Source: Candidatus Tokpelaia sp. JSC189
GTDB taxonomy: Bacteria; Pseudomonadota; Alphaproteobacteria; Rhizobiales; Rhizobiaceae
Direction: 5' to 3'
Assembly (NCBI GenBank): GCA_003331045.1
Contig: QENA01000012.1
Location: forward strand, 113,889-177,888
DNA length: 64,000 nt
Part shown: piece after piece, positions 1 to 8,489 of the stretch
Position numbering within the stretch: the stretch's first letter is position 1
How the letters are laid out: each line of letters begins with the position of its first letter
The notes under the pieces: model-generated
Databases searched by the model: none
Told to the model about the DNA's origin: nothing
Seen by the model: only the letters and a program-made list of their open reading frames with translations
Translations under genes and position numbers: made by a program

Positions 1-119
1 AAGAAGAAATGCCGCATCCATAAGTTCTGGAAGGAGTATGAACTTTGACAAACACTCTAGTATCTGTCCCATTCAGGCTGAACAAGCAATAAAAATGCAT
101 AGCAGGAATGCAATATCTT

Positions 120-360
120 GCGCTGCTGGAGCAGTCAGATCATAAAAATATTCGGCACAATCCCTAAAAATGATATAAGTCAGCTTCTTCGCTTTTTCCG
201 AAAAAGTACCTGTGAGACGTTTAACTTCAGCCATGTCGATTTATCGGTCTCGGTAGAAATTCACGAGCTGTCTTTCAGAGGTGGAAACATGCTCAAATAC
301 CAAGCTGTCTTGATAAAAGACGGCTGCGGTATATTCAAGCTGGTCTTTTGAGTAGTTGAG
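120..360 (-). pseudogene. Unidentified decayed coding remnant
   Basis: On the minus strand, about 243-350, a protein-like stretch can be read with segments EYTAAVFYQ and RQLVNFYRDR. A stop follows, then a second stretch beginning MAEVKRLTG near 233 that soon loses its frame. The amino-acid composition looks like a former helical protein, but I do not recognise the family. The stops and frame changes argue against an intact gene. It lies downstream of the upp remnant on the same strand. Confidence 0.35.
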
Positions 361-491
361 ATTAAAGATTTGTTGAACAAAATGATTTGTGATGATTGGA
401 TGAAAATATCCAATACGTGTAACATAGATTAACAGTAATAATGCGTTTTTTCAGGATCAGTCCGTGATAAACTATAGGATGGCTGGGATTT

Positions 492-690
492 TCATTGTTT
501 CATCTGCGTTTTGATAAAAGTAGTGGCCAATTTCAGGTCTCGTGTTACTTCGTAATTCATCAGGAGTGTGATCTCACGCAACAGTCGTCTGAACTCTATG
601 ACGCATGTTTCTTTGCAGCGCATTATTTGGGTAAGTTTACCCTCAATAAATAGTTGATCGATAATCTGAACCTTGGATTTTCTTGAATAA
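492..690 (-). pseudogene. upp: upp fragment (uracil phosphoribosyltransferase N-terminus)
   Basis: The minus-strand reading contains KLTQIMRCKET, FRRLLREITLL and YEVTRDL, which match the conserved N-terminal region of uracil phosphoribosyltransferase (roughly residues 10-60 of a family of about 210). A stop at 492 ends the frame, and the PRPP-binding and C-terminal regions were not found downstream between 1 and 490. There is no start codon or ribosome site in a normal position upstream. The gene once salvaged uracil to UMP. The fragment identity is clear by eye; the functional loss is inferred from the missing catalytic two thirds. Confidence 0.75.
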
Positions 691-960
691 AATAGCCAGA
701 TTAATGTGCAGAAACAAAATCCCGGCTGATTGATCGCTGGGACCATTGGTCCTGTCTGCCTGATGATAATATGGGCATAATATGCCATTGCTGCTGACCC
801 AGAAATATATTAAGGGTCGGGTCCGTACTTCTACAGGTCAAAACTGGGAGGCTAGTCTAAGCACAGCTTTTGCCTGAGTCAAAGTGCTGGGTTCGGAATT
901 TGGCAATACTTCCGATTCCAAGTAGCTTTATTCAGATGTTGAAAGGAGGGGGTGCATTTA

Positions 961-1755
961 ATGGCCAGAATTTCGAATGAAGAGCGCTCCCGTATCACCC
1001 CTGCCGGTGGTATGGAAAAGTCCTTTGGGTTTAAACAGGTTGATGCGCTTGAAAAACAAAACCTCATCAATGAGGTTTTTCATTCTGTTGCCCGCAAATA
1101 TGATATTATGAATGATGTTATATCTGTTGGTATGCATCGTTTATGGAAAGATGCCATGGCGATATGGCTGTCACCGCCGGAAACTCATAGCTGGCACGTA
1201 CTGGATGTCGCTGGCGGTACGGGTGATATTGCATTTCGTATTCTTAAAGCTTCACGCTATCATGCTCATGCCACCGTTCTGGATATCAATAACTCCATGC
1301 TGGAGGTTGGCCGTGAACGCGCCGTAAAAAAAAGTCTTACGGATTATATAGATTTTGTCGAAGCCAATGCGGAATTTCTACCTTTTACCGATAACTATTT
1401 TGATGCTTATACGATTGCCTTTGGTATCCGCAATGTGCCACATATTGATAAGGCGCTTGAAGAAGCTCTACGTGTCCTAAAACCGGGTGGCCGCTTCATA
1501 TGTCTTGAGTTTTCAGAAGTAGAAATGCCGATCCTCGACAAGCTTTATGATTTCTGGTCCTTTCATGGTATTCCGCGTATCGGGCAGATGATAGCGGGTG
1601 ATGCGAGTTCCTATCGCTATCTGGTGGAATCTATCCGCAGGTTTCCCCGGCAGAAAGATTTTTCTGCAATGATCGGGAACGCTGGTTTCTCACGGGTGAG
1701 CTATCGCAATCTGACAGCTGGTATTGCTGCCATTCATTCAGGCTGGAAGATCTAA
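961..1755 (+). CDS. ubiE: Demethylmenaquinone/ubiquinone C-methyltransferase UbiE
   Basis: SAM-dependent methyltransferase that C-methylates the ubiquinone precursor ring. The protein is 264 residues. Both UbiE family signatures are visible: [13 protein letters not shown] near residue 50 and [15 protein letters not shown] near residue 175. The SAM-binding glycine loop LDVAGGTGD is near residue 81. A GTG at 952 would extend it by three codons, but the ribosome site AAAGGAGG at 942-949 is spaced correctly for the ATG at 961 and too close to the GTG. The stop codon overlaps the ubiB start by one base (TAATG), so the two are translated together. In rhizobia mutM usually lies divergent upstream; here that space holds only decayed DNA. 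Confidence 0.95.
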   Translation: MARISNEERSRITPAGGMEKSFGFKQVDALEKQNLINEVFHSVARKYDIMNDVISVGMHRLWKDAMAIWLSPPETHSWHVLDVAGGTGDIAFRILKASRYHAHATVLDINNSMLEVGRERAVKKSLTDYIDFVEANAEFLPFTDNYFDAYTIAFGIRNVPHIDKALEEALRVLKPGGRFICLEFSEVEMPILDKLYDFWSFHGIPRIGQMIAGDASSYRYLVESIRRFPRQKDFSAMIGNAGFSRVSYRNLTAGIAAIHSGWKI

Positions 1756-3353
1756 TGATTAAAATCGCGGCATCGTTGCGATTTATGCGTGCGGGCTGGG
1801 TTCTGGCGCGTGAGGGGGTTATCAGTGCTCTTCCCGCTGAGGAGCTGACAGGATTACTAGCCATAGGGCACCGAATGGCCAGCCTTATTGCCCGGCGCAG
1901 GAGTAGGAAAGTTAAGCGTTCCGAGCGCATGTCCCGGGCAATAAACAGGCTTGGCCCATTCTATGTCAAGCTTGGGCAATTTTTGGCAACACGTCCTGAT
2001 ATTGTAGGGCGGGATGTTGCAGCCGATCTTTCCATGTTGCAGGATAGGGTGAAGACATTCCCTATGCAAGCAGCTATTGCCCAGATTGAGGCTTCACTCG
2101 GCCGCAGGATAAATGATCTTTTTTTTGAATTTGGCGAGCCAGTTGCCGCTGCATCCATAGCGCAGGTTCATCCAGCATGGATCCGCAACAATGATGGTTC
2201 GATGCGCAAGGTTGCTGTTAAAGTAACCCGCCCGGGCCTGAGGCAGGCTTTTTCCTGTGATCTTGAAAGCTTTTTTCTGGTTGCAAGTGCAGCAGAACAC
2301 CATATGCCTGCTGTGCGGCGTCTGCAGCCTGTAAATGTGCTTGAAAATCTTCAGCAGATCACTCGTCTGGAAATGGATATGCGGCTTGAGGCTGCGGCTC
2401 TTTCAGAAATGGCTGATAATATTGCCGGTCAGCCGGGCTTTCGTGTGCCGGAAGTGGATTGGGAATATACAGGCCGTAATGTCCTGACCATGGAATGGGT
2501 TGACGGTATCAAGATTTTGGACCGAGATGCGCTAGCGATTGCAGGCCATGATTTGAATAGGCTTGCTGTGACATTGATGCAGTCTTTCCTGCGTCATACC
2601 CTATATGATGGTTTTTTTCATGCAGATATGCATCCGGGGAATCTTTTTGTTGACAGAGATGGGACTGTTGTTGCCGTCGATTTCGGCATTATGGGGCGGC
2701 TTGGAAAAAAGGAAAAGCGCTTTCTTGCAGAAATTCTGTATGGATTCATCCAGCGTGATTACCGCCGTGTTTCGGAAGTTCATTTTGAGGCCGGTTATGT
2801 ACCCCGTTATCATGATATCGCCAATTTTGCCCAAGCCAATCGCGCCATTGGTGAGCCTATCCATGGTCAGTCGGTCGAATCTATTTCTATGGCGCGTCTG
2901 CTTGCCCTGCTTTTTGAGGTAACCGAACTTTTTGACATGCAGACAAGGCCGGAGCTTCTTTTGCTGCAGAAAACTATGGTAGTGGTGGAAGGGGTGGCAC
3001 GCTCGCTTGATCCACAATTCAATATGTGGAAGGCCGCAGAGCCCGTTGTCGGCGAATGGATTGTAAAAAATCTGGGAACAGCCGGTTTTGCAAACGATAT
3101 GGTTGAAGGGGCAAAGGGCCTTGCTGGTCTGCTTCGCAGAACACCGGAATTAACAGTTCGTTTCGATGAAATTACAGAAGGCATACGGGATATGTCAGTT
3201 AACGGACTCCATCTTGATGATGACACCATCAAACGTTTGGCCAAGGCACAAGCTCGAGAGAACCGTTTTGGCCATTATGCGCTCTGGATCATTGCTTTTT
3301 GTTGCATTGCAATCATTTTTAGGCTTTTTTCTGATTTTTATGTCCTATATTGA
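1755..3353 (+). CDS. ubiB: Ubiquinone biosynthesis atypical kinase UbiB
   Basis: Member of the UbiB/ABC1/ADCK family of membrane-bound atypical kinase/ATPases needed for ubiquinone synthesis. The 532-residue length is normal. The family KxGQ motif is seen in FYVKLGQFLATRPD near residue 70, the catalytic loop in FHADMHPGN and the metal-binding DFG in VAVDFGIMG. The C-terminus ends in a hydrophobic anchor (about residues 507-530). It starts inside the ubiE stop codon and so forms an operon with it. In rhizobia coaBC follows; here only a broken copy does. Confidence 0.95.
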   Translation: MIKIAASLRFMRAGWVLAREGVISALPAEELTGLLAIGHRMASLIARRRSRKVKRSERMSRAINRLGPFYVKLGQFLATRPDIVGRDVAADLSMLQDRVKTFPMQAAIAQIEASLGRRINDLFFEFGEPVAAASIAQVHPAWIRNNDGSMRKVAVKVTRPGLRQAFSCDLESFFLVASAAEHHMPAVRRLQPVNVLENLQQITRLEMDMRLEAAALSEMADNIAGQPGFRVPEVDWEYTGRNVLTMEWVDGIKILDRDALAIAGHDLNRLAVTLMQSFLRHTLYDGFFHADMHPGNLFVDRDGTVVAVDFGIMGRLGKKEKRFLAEILYGFIQRDYRRVSEVHFEAGYVPRYHDIANFAQANRAIGEPIHGQSVESISMARLLALLFEVTELFDMQTRPELLLLQKTMVVVEGVARSLDPQFNMWKAAEPVVGEWIVKNLGTAGFANDMVEGAKGLAGLLRRTPELTVRFDEITEGIRDMSVNGLHLDDDTIKRLAKAQARENRFGHYALWIIAFCCIAIIFRLFSDFYVLY

Positions 3354-3537
3354 TCTCAATAAAACATTTTATAGCCAATATAGACATACGCAACTTTGAT
3401 CCGTTGGCTAAAAATCCTTTGGTATTAAGTGCTGCTGAGAATGGTCATTCTGTCCATGGAGAGGACATATCAGCAGCTTTTAAAATCTTCTCCTGCCCAG
3501 AGCTTCGTTATGGTGCAGGCTATTCCAGCTCAAAATA

Positions 3538-3950
3538 CACACTTACCTGCAAGAATATTCTTCTCATTATCGGGGGCAGCGTTGCAAGCGTAGCACATTG
3601 GTGATCTAATATTTTTGTGTCCTAAAAATCAAAAAACAGCTCAATCACGGGCGTGTAATGTTTAATATGGTTGAATATCTGAATTTTTTTACGGAAGTCA
3701 GCCATAGTTCAAAACGTTCAGACCTTATTGTCAGCTTTCCGCAGAAACTTCTGATCTTCTTGATCATGTCAAGGCAAAGCTTATCAAAAAGGTGCAGACT
3801 GGATTGTTGCCAATGATATTTCCCATTCGCCTGATGATTTCGATGTTATAGGCGGCAATAGGAACTATGTACAGATTATCAGCCATAGCGGGGTTGAGTT
3901 ATGGCCAAAAATGGACAAGATCGCTCTTAGAAAGCCTGAACAAATAGGGC
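3538..3950 (+). pseudogene. coaBC: coaBC (dfp) remnant, phosphopantothenoylcysteine synthase/decarboxylase
   Basis: Two separated fragments of the bifunctional CoA-biosynthesis protein remain. The N-terminal start, LTCKNILLIIGGSVAS, lies at about 3540-3590. The C-terminal end lies at about 3731-3950 and reads SAETSDLLDHVKAKLIKK, then after a frameshift near 3792 GADWIVANDIS and VIGGNRNYVQII. About 300 residues between them are missing. The position directly after ubiE-ubiB is where rhizobia carry coaBC, which supports the identification. The function must be supplied elsewhere in the genome, or CoA intermediates by a host. A homology search of the whole genome would settle which. Confidence 0.85.
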
Positions 3951-3953
3951 CTC

Positions 3954-4958
3954 TCAGTTATCTTCAAACAACCCTTCCTGAATTGCAGCATGTCGTAGTG
4001 AGGATATCATCCGTGTTCCCATCTGCTGGATAACTAAACTGCCGGCAAATGAGCCAATCCGTGCTGCATTCACCAGAGGTAGGCCTCTGGTATATCCATA
4101 AAGAAAACCGGCAGCATAAAGATCACCAGCACCAGTCGTATCAATAAGCTGCTCTGTCGGAAATGCGGATATTGTGAATGTTTCATCGCATTTGATGACA
4201 ACAGAACCATTTTCCGAACGGGTGATACAGACAATATGGCGACAGTCTGTACGGATAGCTTGCACAGCTGTTTCAAAAGATGCTGTTTCATAGAGAGATT
4301 TTATTTCCGCTTCATTTGCAAAAATAATATCTACAATACCGCTGCGAATAAGGTGCAAAAATTCATCACGATAACGGTCAATACAAAAAGAATCAGACAG
4401 AGTCATGGCGATTTCATTACCATTTTCATGGGCAATACTGGTGGCAAGTAGGATTGCTTCTCTGGCTCGTGGCGCATCCCATAGATAGCCTTCAAAATAT
4501 ACCACCTTTGCCTTGGCAACGTTGGTAATGCTGATATCTTTAGGACCGAATTCCATGCTAGCACCAAGATAGGTGTTCATCGAACGCTCTCCATCCGGCG
4601 TGACAAAAATTATCGAACGGGCCGTCGGAGGGCCGCCTTCCAGCGGACGCATCTTGTAAATTACGCCCTGCTCCTTTAGGTCATGGGTAAAAACTTGTCC
4701 CAGATGGTCATCGGCAACCTTGCCTAGATAAGCCACTTTTCCACCCAGATTCGCGATACCAATTGCTGTATTGGTGGCACTGCCGGCTGAGGTTTCAGTT
4801 GCAAGGCTTATACAGCTGTATAGAAATTCGGCTCGATTGGCATCTATCAGGCTCATAGCGCCTTTAATAATACCGTTATTGACGATGAAATCTTCTTCCA
4901 TCCGAGCACTGATATCTACAATGGCATTACCAATGGCAAGAACATCAATTTTCAACAT
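3954..4958 (-). CDS. PfkB-family carbohydrate/adenosine kinase
   Basis: Sugar or nucleoside kinase of the ribokinase fold, 334 residues. PfkB signature 1 is recognisable around residues 59-73 (GSATNTAIGIANLGG). Signature 2 with the catalytic aspartate is DTTGAGDLYAAGFL at residues 273-286. Rhizobial orthologues are usually annotated as adenosine kinase, which is plausible here given purine salvage needs, but the substrate cannot be fixed from sequence alone. It converges with the coaBC remnant and is transcribed away from SURF1, with 386 bp of non-coding DNA between. Confidence 0.9.
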   Translation of the reverse strand: MLKIDVLAIGNAIVDISARMEEDFIVNNGIIKGAMSLIDANRAEFLYSCISLATETSAGSATNTAIGIANLGGKVAYLGKVADDHLGQVFTHDLKEQGVIYKMRPLEGGPPTARSIIFVTPDGERSMNTYLGASMEFGPKDISITNVAKAKVVYFEGYLWDAPRAREAILLATSIAHENGNEIAMTLSDSFCIDRYRDEFLHLIRSGIVDIIFANEAEIKSLYETASFETAVQAIRTDCRHIVCITRSENGSVVIKCDETFTISAFPTEQLIDTTGAGDLYAAGFLYGYTRGLPLVNAARIGSFAGSLVIQQMGTRMISSLRHAAIQEGLFEDN

Positions 4959-5344
4959 GAATTTAGAGCCTATTCTTAAATGAGAGTGGAGTATAGATAT
5001 GGTCTCTGTTTTATCTTTCGTTCGATTTTTTACAGCAAGCTAGGCAGGCAAGCGCAAAAGGCATCCGCTCGGCCACTTCGCCAAGCTATTGTTTCCGCAA
5101 ACAGAAAATGGCATATGAGTGATATTCAAAGTGCTGTAGTTATCGAAAGAGGCAATACTTACCTGGAAAGCAGTAAAATAGCCAATCCAAGTATAAGGGC
5201 CCTGCTATAATACCGCCAGGTGACGGAATGTATATTATCAGATGAGCGATAGTGGACATGAAATCAGCACAGATGTTCTCCGAACATTAAGAGCTGATTC
5301 CATAAACTAAATATGGCAGCAACTGTCGCATAATCCACATAGCC
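4959..5344. other. Non-coding spacer between kinase gene and SURF1
   Basis: No open reading frame here has recognisable features. In rhizobia ispH commonly lies downstream of the SURF1 gene; I see no trace of it. The stretch is probably decayed coding DNA. Confidence 0.4.
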
Positions 5345-6106
5345 TTATTCATGTCTATGCTTTTTCTGTCCGTTGAGAAGAACAAAAATCCCTGCCAAAA
5401 AAACCAAAACTGCAAGGGCAAACCATGTTAAGGCATAAACAAAATGGTTGTTTGGAAAGCTGATGGCTGTCAGGCCTCCAATCGGTATGCCTCCTATATT
5501 AGCCGTTTCATCGGCATCAATAAAATAAGGAGCAACTTCAGAAAGTCTGCGTGCTTTTGCCATGGCAGGCAGTTCGCGTGTGTACCAGCGGTCTGCGGTC
5601 GGGTTGTTGCGGCGGGGATAAAAACCATTTTTCTCACCCATGCGTAGAATACCATTAACTGTAGTTTCATTATTAATAAGTCCTTCTGTTCGTGTCACCT
5701 GCTTTTTCCTATCCATTGGGACAAAACCACGGTTGATAAAGATTATAGAACCATCAGGTGTCTCAAACGGTGTAAGTAACCAGTATCCGGTTCCCTCAGC
5801 GGTAAGCGTTGTGATAAGAACCTCTTTGTCATTAAGAAAATGGCCAGTTACGCGAACAGGCATATAGTCACAGCATGCAGCGGTTACATTCAGCCATTTT
5901 GGCTTGGACGGGGCATATACAGCAGGCAAATGGATTTTCTGATTGACGCGGGCAATCAGGTCATTCTTCCAAAAAAGCCGCTGCATTTGCCAGATGCCAA
6001 GACCGGTAAATAGGCAAAAAAATAGGGCAATAATAATTCTTAAGATGGTGGAGAAAACAATGGAACTAGTCCGTTGGATTTTTGGTGGATTAGAAGCATG
6101 TGTCAT
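5345..6106 (-). CDS. SURF1 family cytochrome oxidase assembly protein
   Basis: SURF1/Shy1 homologue that helps insert heme a into the haem-copper oxidase in the inner membrane. The 253-residue protein has the expected two membrane segments, at about residues 18-38 and 222-244, flanking a periplasmic domain. The family motif GIWQMQRL follows the first segment and NRGFVP is near residue 129. The start ATG has AGGA eight bases upstream. The usual neighbours (cytochrome oxidase subunit III, a DUF983 protein) are not in this window, so the gene has been separated from its operon. Confidence 0.9.
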   Translation of the reverse strand: MTHASNPPKIQRTSSIVFSTILRIIIALFFCLFTGLGIWQMQRLFWKNDLIARVNQKIHLPAVYAPSKPKWLNVTAACCDYMPVRVTGHFLNDKEVLITTLTAEGTGYWLLTPFETPDGSIIFINRGFVPMDRKKQVTRTEGLINNETTVNGILRMGEKNGFYPRRNNPTADRWYTRELPAMAKARRLSEVAPYFIDADETANIGGIPIGGLTAISFPNNHFVYALTWFALAVLVFLAGIFVLLNGQKKHRHE

Positions 6107-6321
6107 AATACGTCCTATTTTATCATGCCTTTTGCAGAAGGAAAGCTTCTTTCATTTTTTAAGTGAAGCAATTTTTACCTGAGTACAGGATAAAGGTCTT
6201 GACCTTTGGTGTATTAATCTTTACCCAGGGGAGCGACTTTCTATACTAAGGCTGGTATTTATCGGCCTGTTGCTAGGATACTGTAAGTAGCTATAACGTA
6301 TTTAATTTAAGGTGATAATTC

Positions 6322-6609
6322 ATGTCCCGTGTTTGCGAATTGACCGGAAAGTCGGTCCAATATGGCAATAATGTAAGCCACGCCAACAACAAGACGCGCC
6401 GCCGCTTTTTACCGAATCTCTGCAATGTCACATTGATCTCTGAAATTTTAGATCACAATAGCTATCGGTTTCGCATTTCAGCACATGCGCTGCGCTCGGT
6501 TGAACACCACGGTGGCCTTGATGCATTCCTTCTAAAAGCTCACGACAAGGAACTATCGCAGCGTGCACGACTTCTCAAGCGCCGGATTGCTCAGAAACAG
6601 GCAGTCTGA
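6322..6609 (+). CDS. rpmB: 50S ribosomal protein L28
   Basis: Large-subunit ribosomal protein of 95 residues, the usual alphaproteobacterial length. The N-terminus [20 protein letters not shown] is typical, as is the basic middle region [17 protein letters not shown] lies six to eleven bases upstream of the ATG. It is divergent from SURF1 and stands alone as a single-gene unit. Confidence 0.97.
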   Translation: MSRVCELTGKSVQYGNNVSHANNKTRRRFLPNLCNVTLISEILDHNSYRFRISAHALRSVEHHGGLDAFLLKAHDKELSQRARLLKRRIAQKQAV

Positions 6610-6680
6610 GGATAGATTCTATTAAAATTGGGAAAAGCTAGTTTGTCAGGTTTTTTCTGGTTCCATTACCAAGATTAAGA

Positions 6681-7331
6681 ATGACTCAGACCAAAGCGTT
6701 TTTTTTCATTGTTTTTGCCATGTGCGTAGTTGTCACTGTGTCTAATATTTTGGTGCAGTATCCATTCTGTTTTTTTGGTCTTGAGCATGTTCTCACCTAT
6801 GGCGCATTTATCTATCCTTTCGCTTTTCTCATCAATGATCTGACCAATCGTCGTTTTGGGCAAGAAATGGCGCGCCGTGTAGTTTATGTGGGTTTTTTTG
6901 CTGGCCTTGTTGCTTCATGGTGGCTGGCAAGCCCGAGGTTTGCGATCGCATCCGGCTCAGCTTTTCTGTTTTCACAATTGCTTAATATTGCTGTTTTTAC
7001 ACCGTTGCAGCGTAAAAGCTGGTGGAAGGCGCCGTTTGCGGCAGCAGCTATTGGCTCTTTTTTTGATACGGTTTTGTTTTTTTCCATTGCATTTGCAGCT
7101 CTGTTTGGTTTTATCGATGTTATGGCATCTCGACCTGATCAGTCGATCTTCGATTATATAGAGATATTTAGTCTGCCAGTGCCTCTATGGCTCTCACTCG
7201 GAGTTGGTGATTTCTTGGTGAAAATTACCATGGCGCTTTTTATGCTTATCCCATATGGGGTAATTTTCGTATTTTTTATGCCAATTGTTCACATACCGCA
7301 AAAAAGCAATGCTAGTTCCTGTGAAGAATGA
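6681..7331 (+). CDS. yhhQ: Queuosine precursor transporter (YhhQ/VUT family, DUF165)
   Basis: Integral membrane protein of 216 residues with about six hydrophobic segments. It belongs to the vitamin-uptake-like DUF165 family, whose Escherichia coli member YhhQ imports queuosine precursors (preQ0/preQ1). Family landmarks are SNILVQYPF near the first segment and the LINDLTNRRFG loop near residue 48. No queuosine biosynthesis gene lies nearby. Function is assigned from family membership. Confidence 0.88.
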   Translation: MTQTKAFFFIVFAMCVVVTVSNILVQYPFCFFGLEHVLTYGAFIYPFAFLINDLTNRRFGQEMARRVVYVGFFAGLVASWWLASPRFAIASGSAFLFSQLLNIAVFTPLQRKSWWKAPFAAAAIGSFFDTVLFFSIAFAALFGFIDVMASRPDQSIFDYIEIFSLPVPLWLSLGVGDFLVKITMALFMLIPYGVIFVFFMPIVHIPQKSNASSCEE

Positions 7332-7678
7332 TCGATGGTTTTGTTTTTATTAATCTAGCACAAACCTACCAGCTTATAAAAACAGGACAGCTTTTCTTCT
7401 AGTTTAAGACTAGAAGAAATAGATATACTTGATGCGAGGAAAAATTTTTCAATTGATAAATGCCTAGCTTGAAACTGATGCTTCTCAGGCAGAGACCTCA
7501 AATAGGGTTATGATATTCAAGCCATAACCCGTTTAGTGAGGTCGTCCCTTTATCTCTATTGATGACCTGAAATTTCCCCAACATTACATTCAGTTTAACG
7601 GAGCAGCATTAAAGCCGCTGGGAATCATACTATCTGCTTCATTAAAATAATCCGCTATATCCTCGAGTAAGGCTTATG
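7332..7678. other. Convergent intergenic region with strong inverted repeats
   Basis: No gene is seen between the convergent yhhQ and yggS. Two structures stand out: a perfect 11-bp hairpin at 7393-7419 (loop TTAAG), and a nested stem at 7495-7543. The nested stem has an outer arm GACCTCA/TGAGGTC and an inner arm GGGTTATG/CATAACCC around a 10-base loop. Neither has a clear following U-run, so a simple terminator is not certain. A small structured RNA or a bidirectional transcription end are both possible. Confidence 0.5.
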
Positions 7679-8368
7679 CTAAATTCTATGGCCAAAAATA
7701 GCAGAACCGACGCGTATACTGGTTGCGCCAAAGGCAATTGCTGTCTCAAAATCTCTAGACATTCCCATTGAAAATTTTGATAAACCTGCTTCCCGTCCAA
7801 GTTTTTCCAAAAGCGCAAAATGTAGACCCGGATTTTCATCTGCTGGGGGAATACACATTAGACCCTCAATATCTAGATGATGGAAAGTTTGGCAACGCCT
7901 GACAAAGGCAACAGTATCTTGAGGAGTAATACCTGATTTTTGCGGTTCGAGGCCTGTATTGACCTGAACATAGAATTTTAAACGCTTGTCCTGTTTTTTT
8001 GCTTCTTGTGCCAAGACCATGGCAATTTTTTCCCGGTTAATTGTCTCAATTACATCAAACAGCTGTATCGCTTCTGCTGCTTTATTGGATTGCAGCGGAC
8101 CAATAAGATGGAGTTGAATATTCAAAAAAGCTTTCTGCAATGTAGGCCATTTGGCTTTTGCTTCCTGCACCCGATTTTCCCCGAAAACGCGCTGCCCCAT
8201 CTTTAAAATAGGTAGAATTTCCGGCGTATCAAAAGTTTTAGAAACTGCAACAAGGGTGATATCCGAATAAGACCTGCCTGATTTGGAAGCTGCCTTTTCA
8301 ATTTTCGCAGAAATCTGCTGCAAAGCGTTTACGCTGTCGTATCTGGTATTTGTGGATTCATCATGCAT
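7679..8368 (-). CDS. yggS: PLP homeostasis protein (YggS/PLPBP family)
   Basis: Pyridoxal-phosphate-binding protein, 229 residues, of the alanine-racemase-like barrel fold. It controls free PLP and amino-acid balance. The PLP lysine is K44 in LVAVSKT. The family blocks GENRVQEA (about 68-75), HLIGPLQSNK (about 92-101) and SMGMSRDFETAI near the C-terminus are all present. It is divergent from leuS, as in other rhizobia. Confidence 0.93.
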   Translation of the reverse strand: MHDESTNTRYDSVNALQQISAKIEKAASKSGRSYSDITLVAVSKTFDTPEILPILKMGQRVFGENRVQEAKAKWPTLQKAFLNIQLHLIGPLQSNKAAEAIQLFDVIETINREKIAMVLAQEAKKQDKRLKFYVQVNTGLEPQKSGITPQDTVAFVRRCQTFHHLDIEGLMCIPPADENPGLHFALLEKLGREAGLSKFSMGMSRDFETAIAFGATSIRVGSAIFGHRI

Positions 8369-8489
8369 TTTTTTATCTCTTTTTAGCGCTTTCTGATCTG
8401 AATCTCTTTTATCCCTGTTGACGCTTGCACTATTTGGTGGTGAAGGTTTTCATAAAATTTATCTATTCTTTTGCAAGAGAATAACAGAA

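Noticed and set aside
2601..3017. 138-codon minus-strand frame inside ubiB
   Set aside because: Shadow of ubiB, without ribosome site or family features.
5041..5100. tRNA-Ser-like string (minus strand GTGGCCGAGCGG) in the kinase-SURF1 spacer
   Set aside because: Only the D-arm region resembles tRNA-Ser. The acceptor start and all following arms are missing, and the match is weaker than at 39984.
7440..7500. CTGAGA motif near the yggS 3' end as a TPP riboswitch
   Set aside because: The other conserved TPP motifs are absent and no thiamine gene follows.
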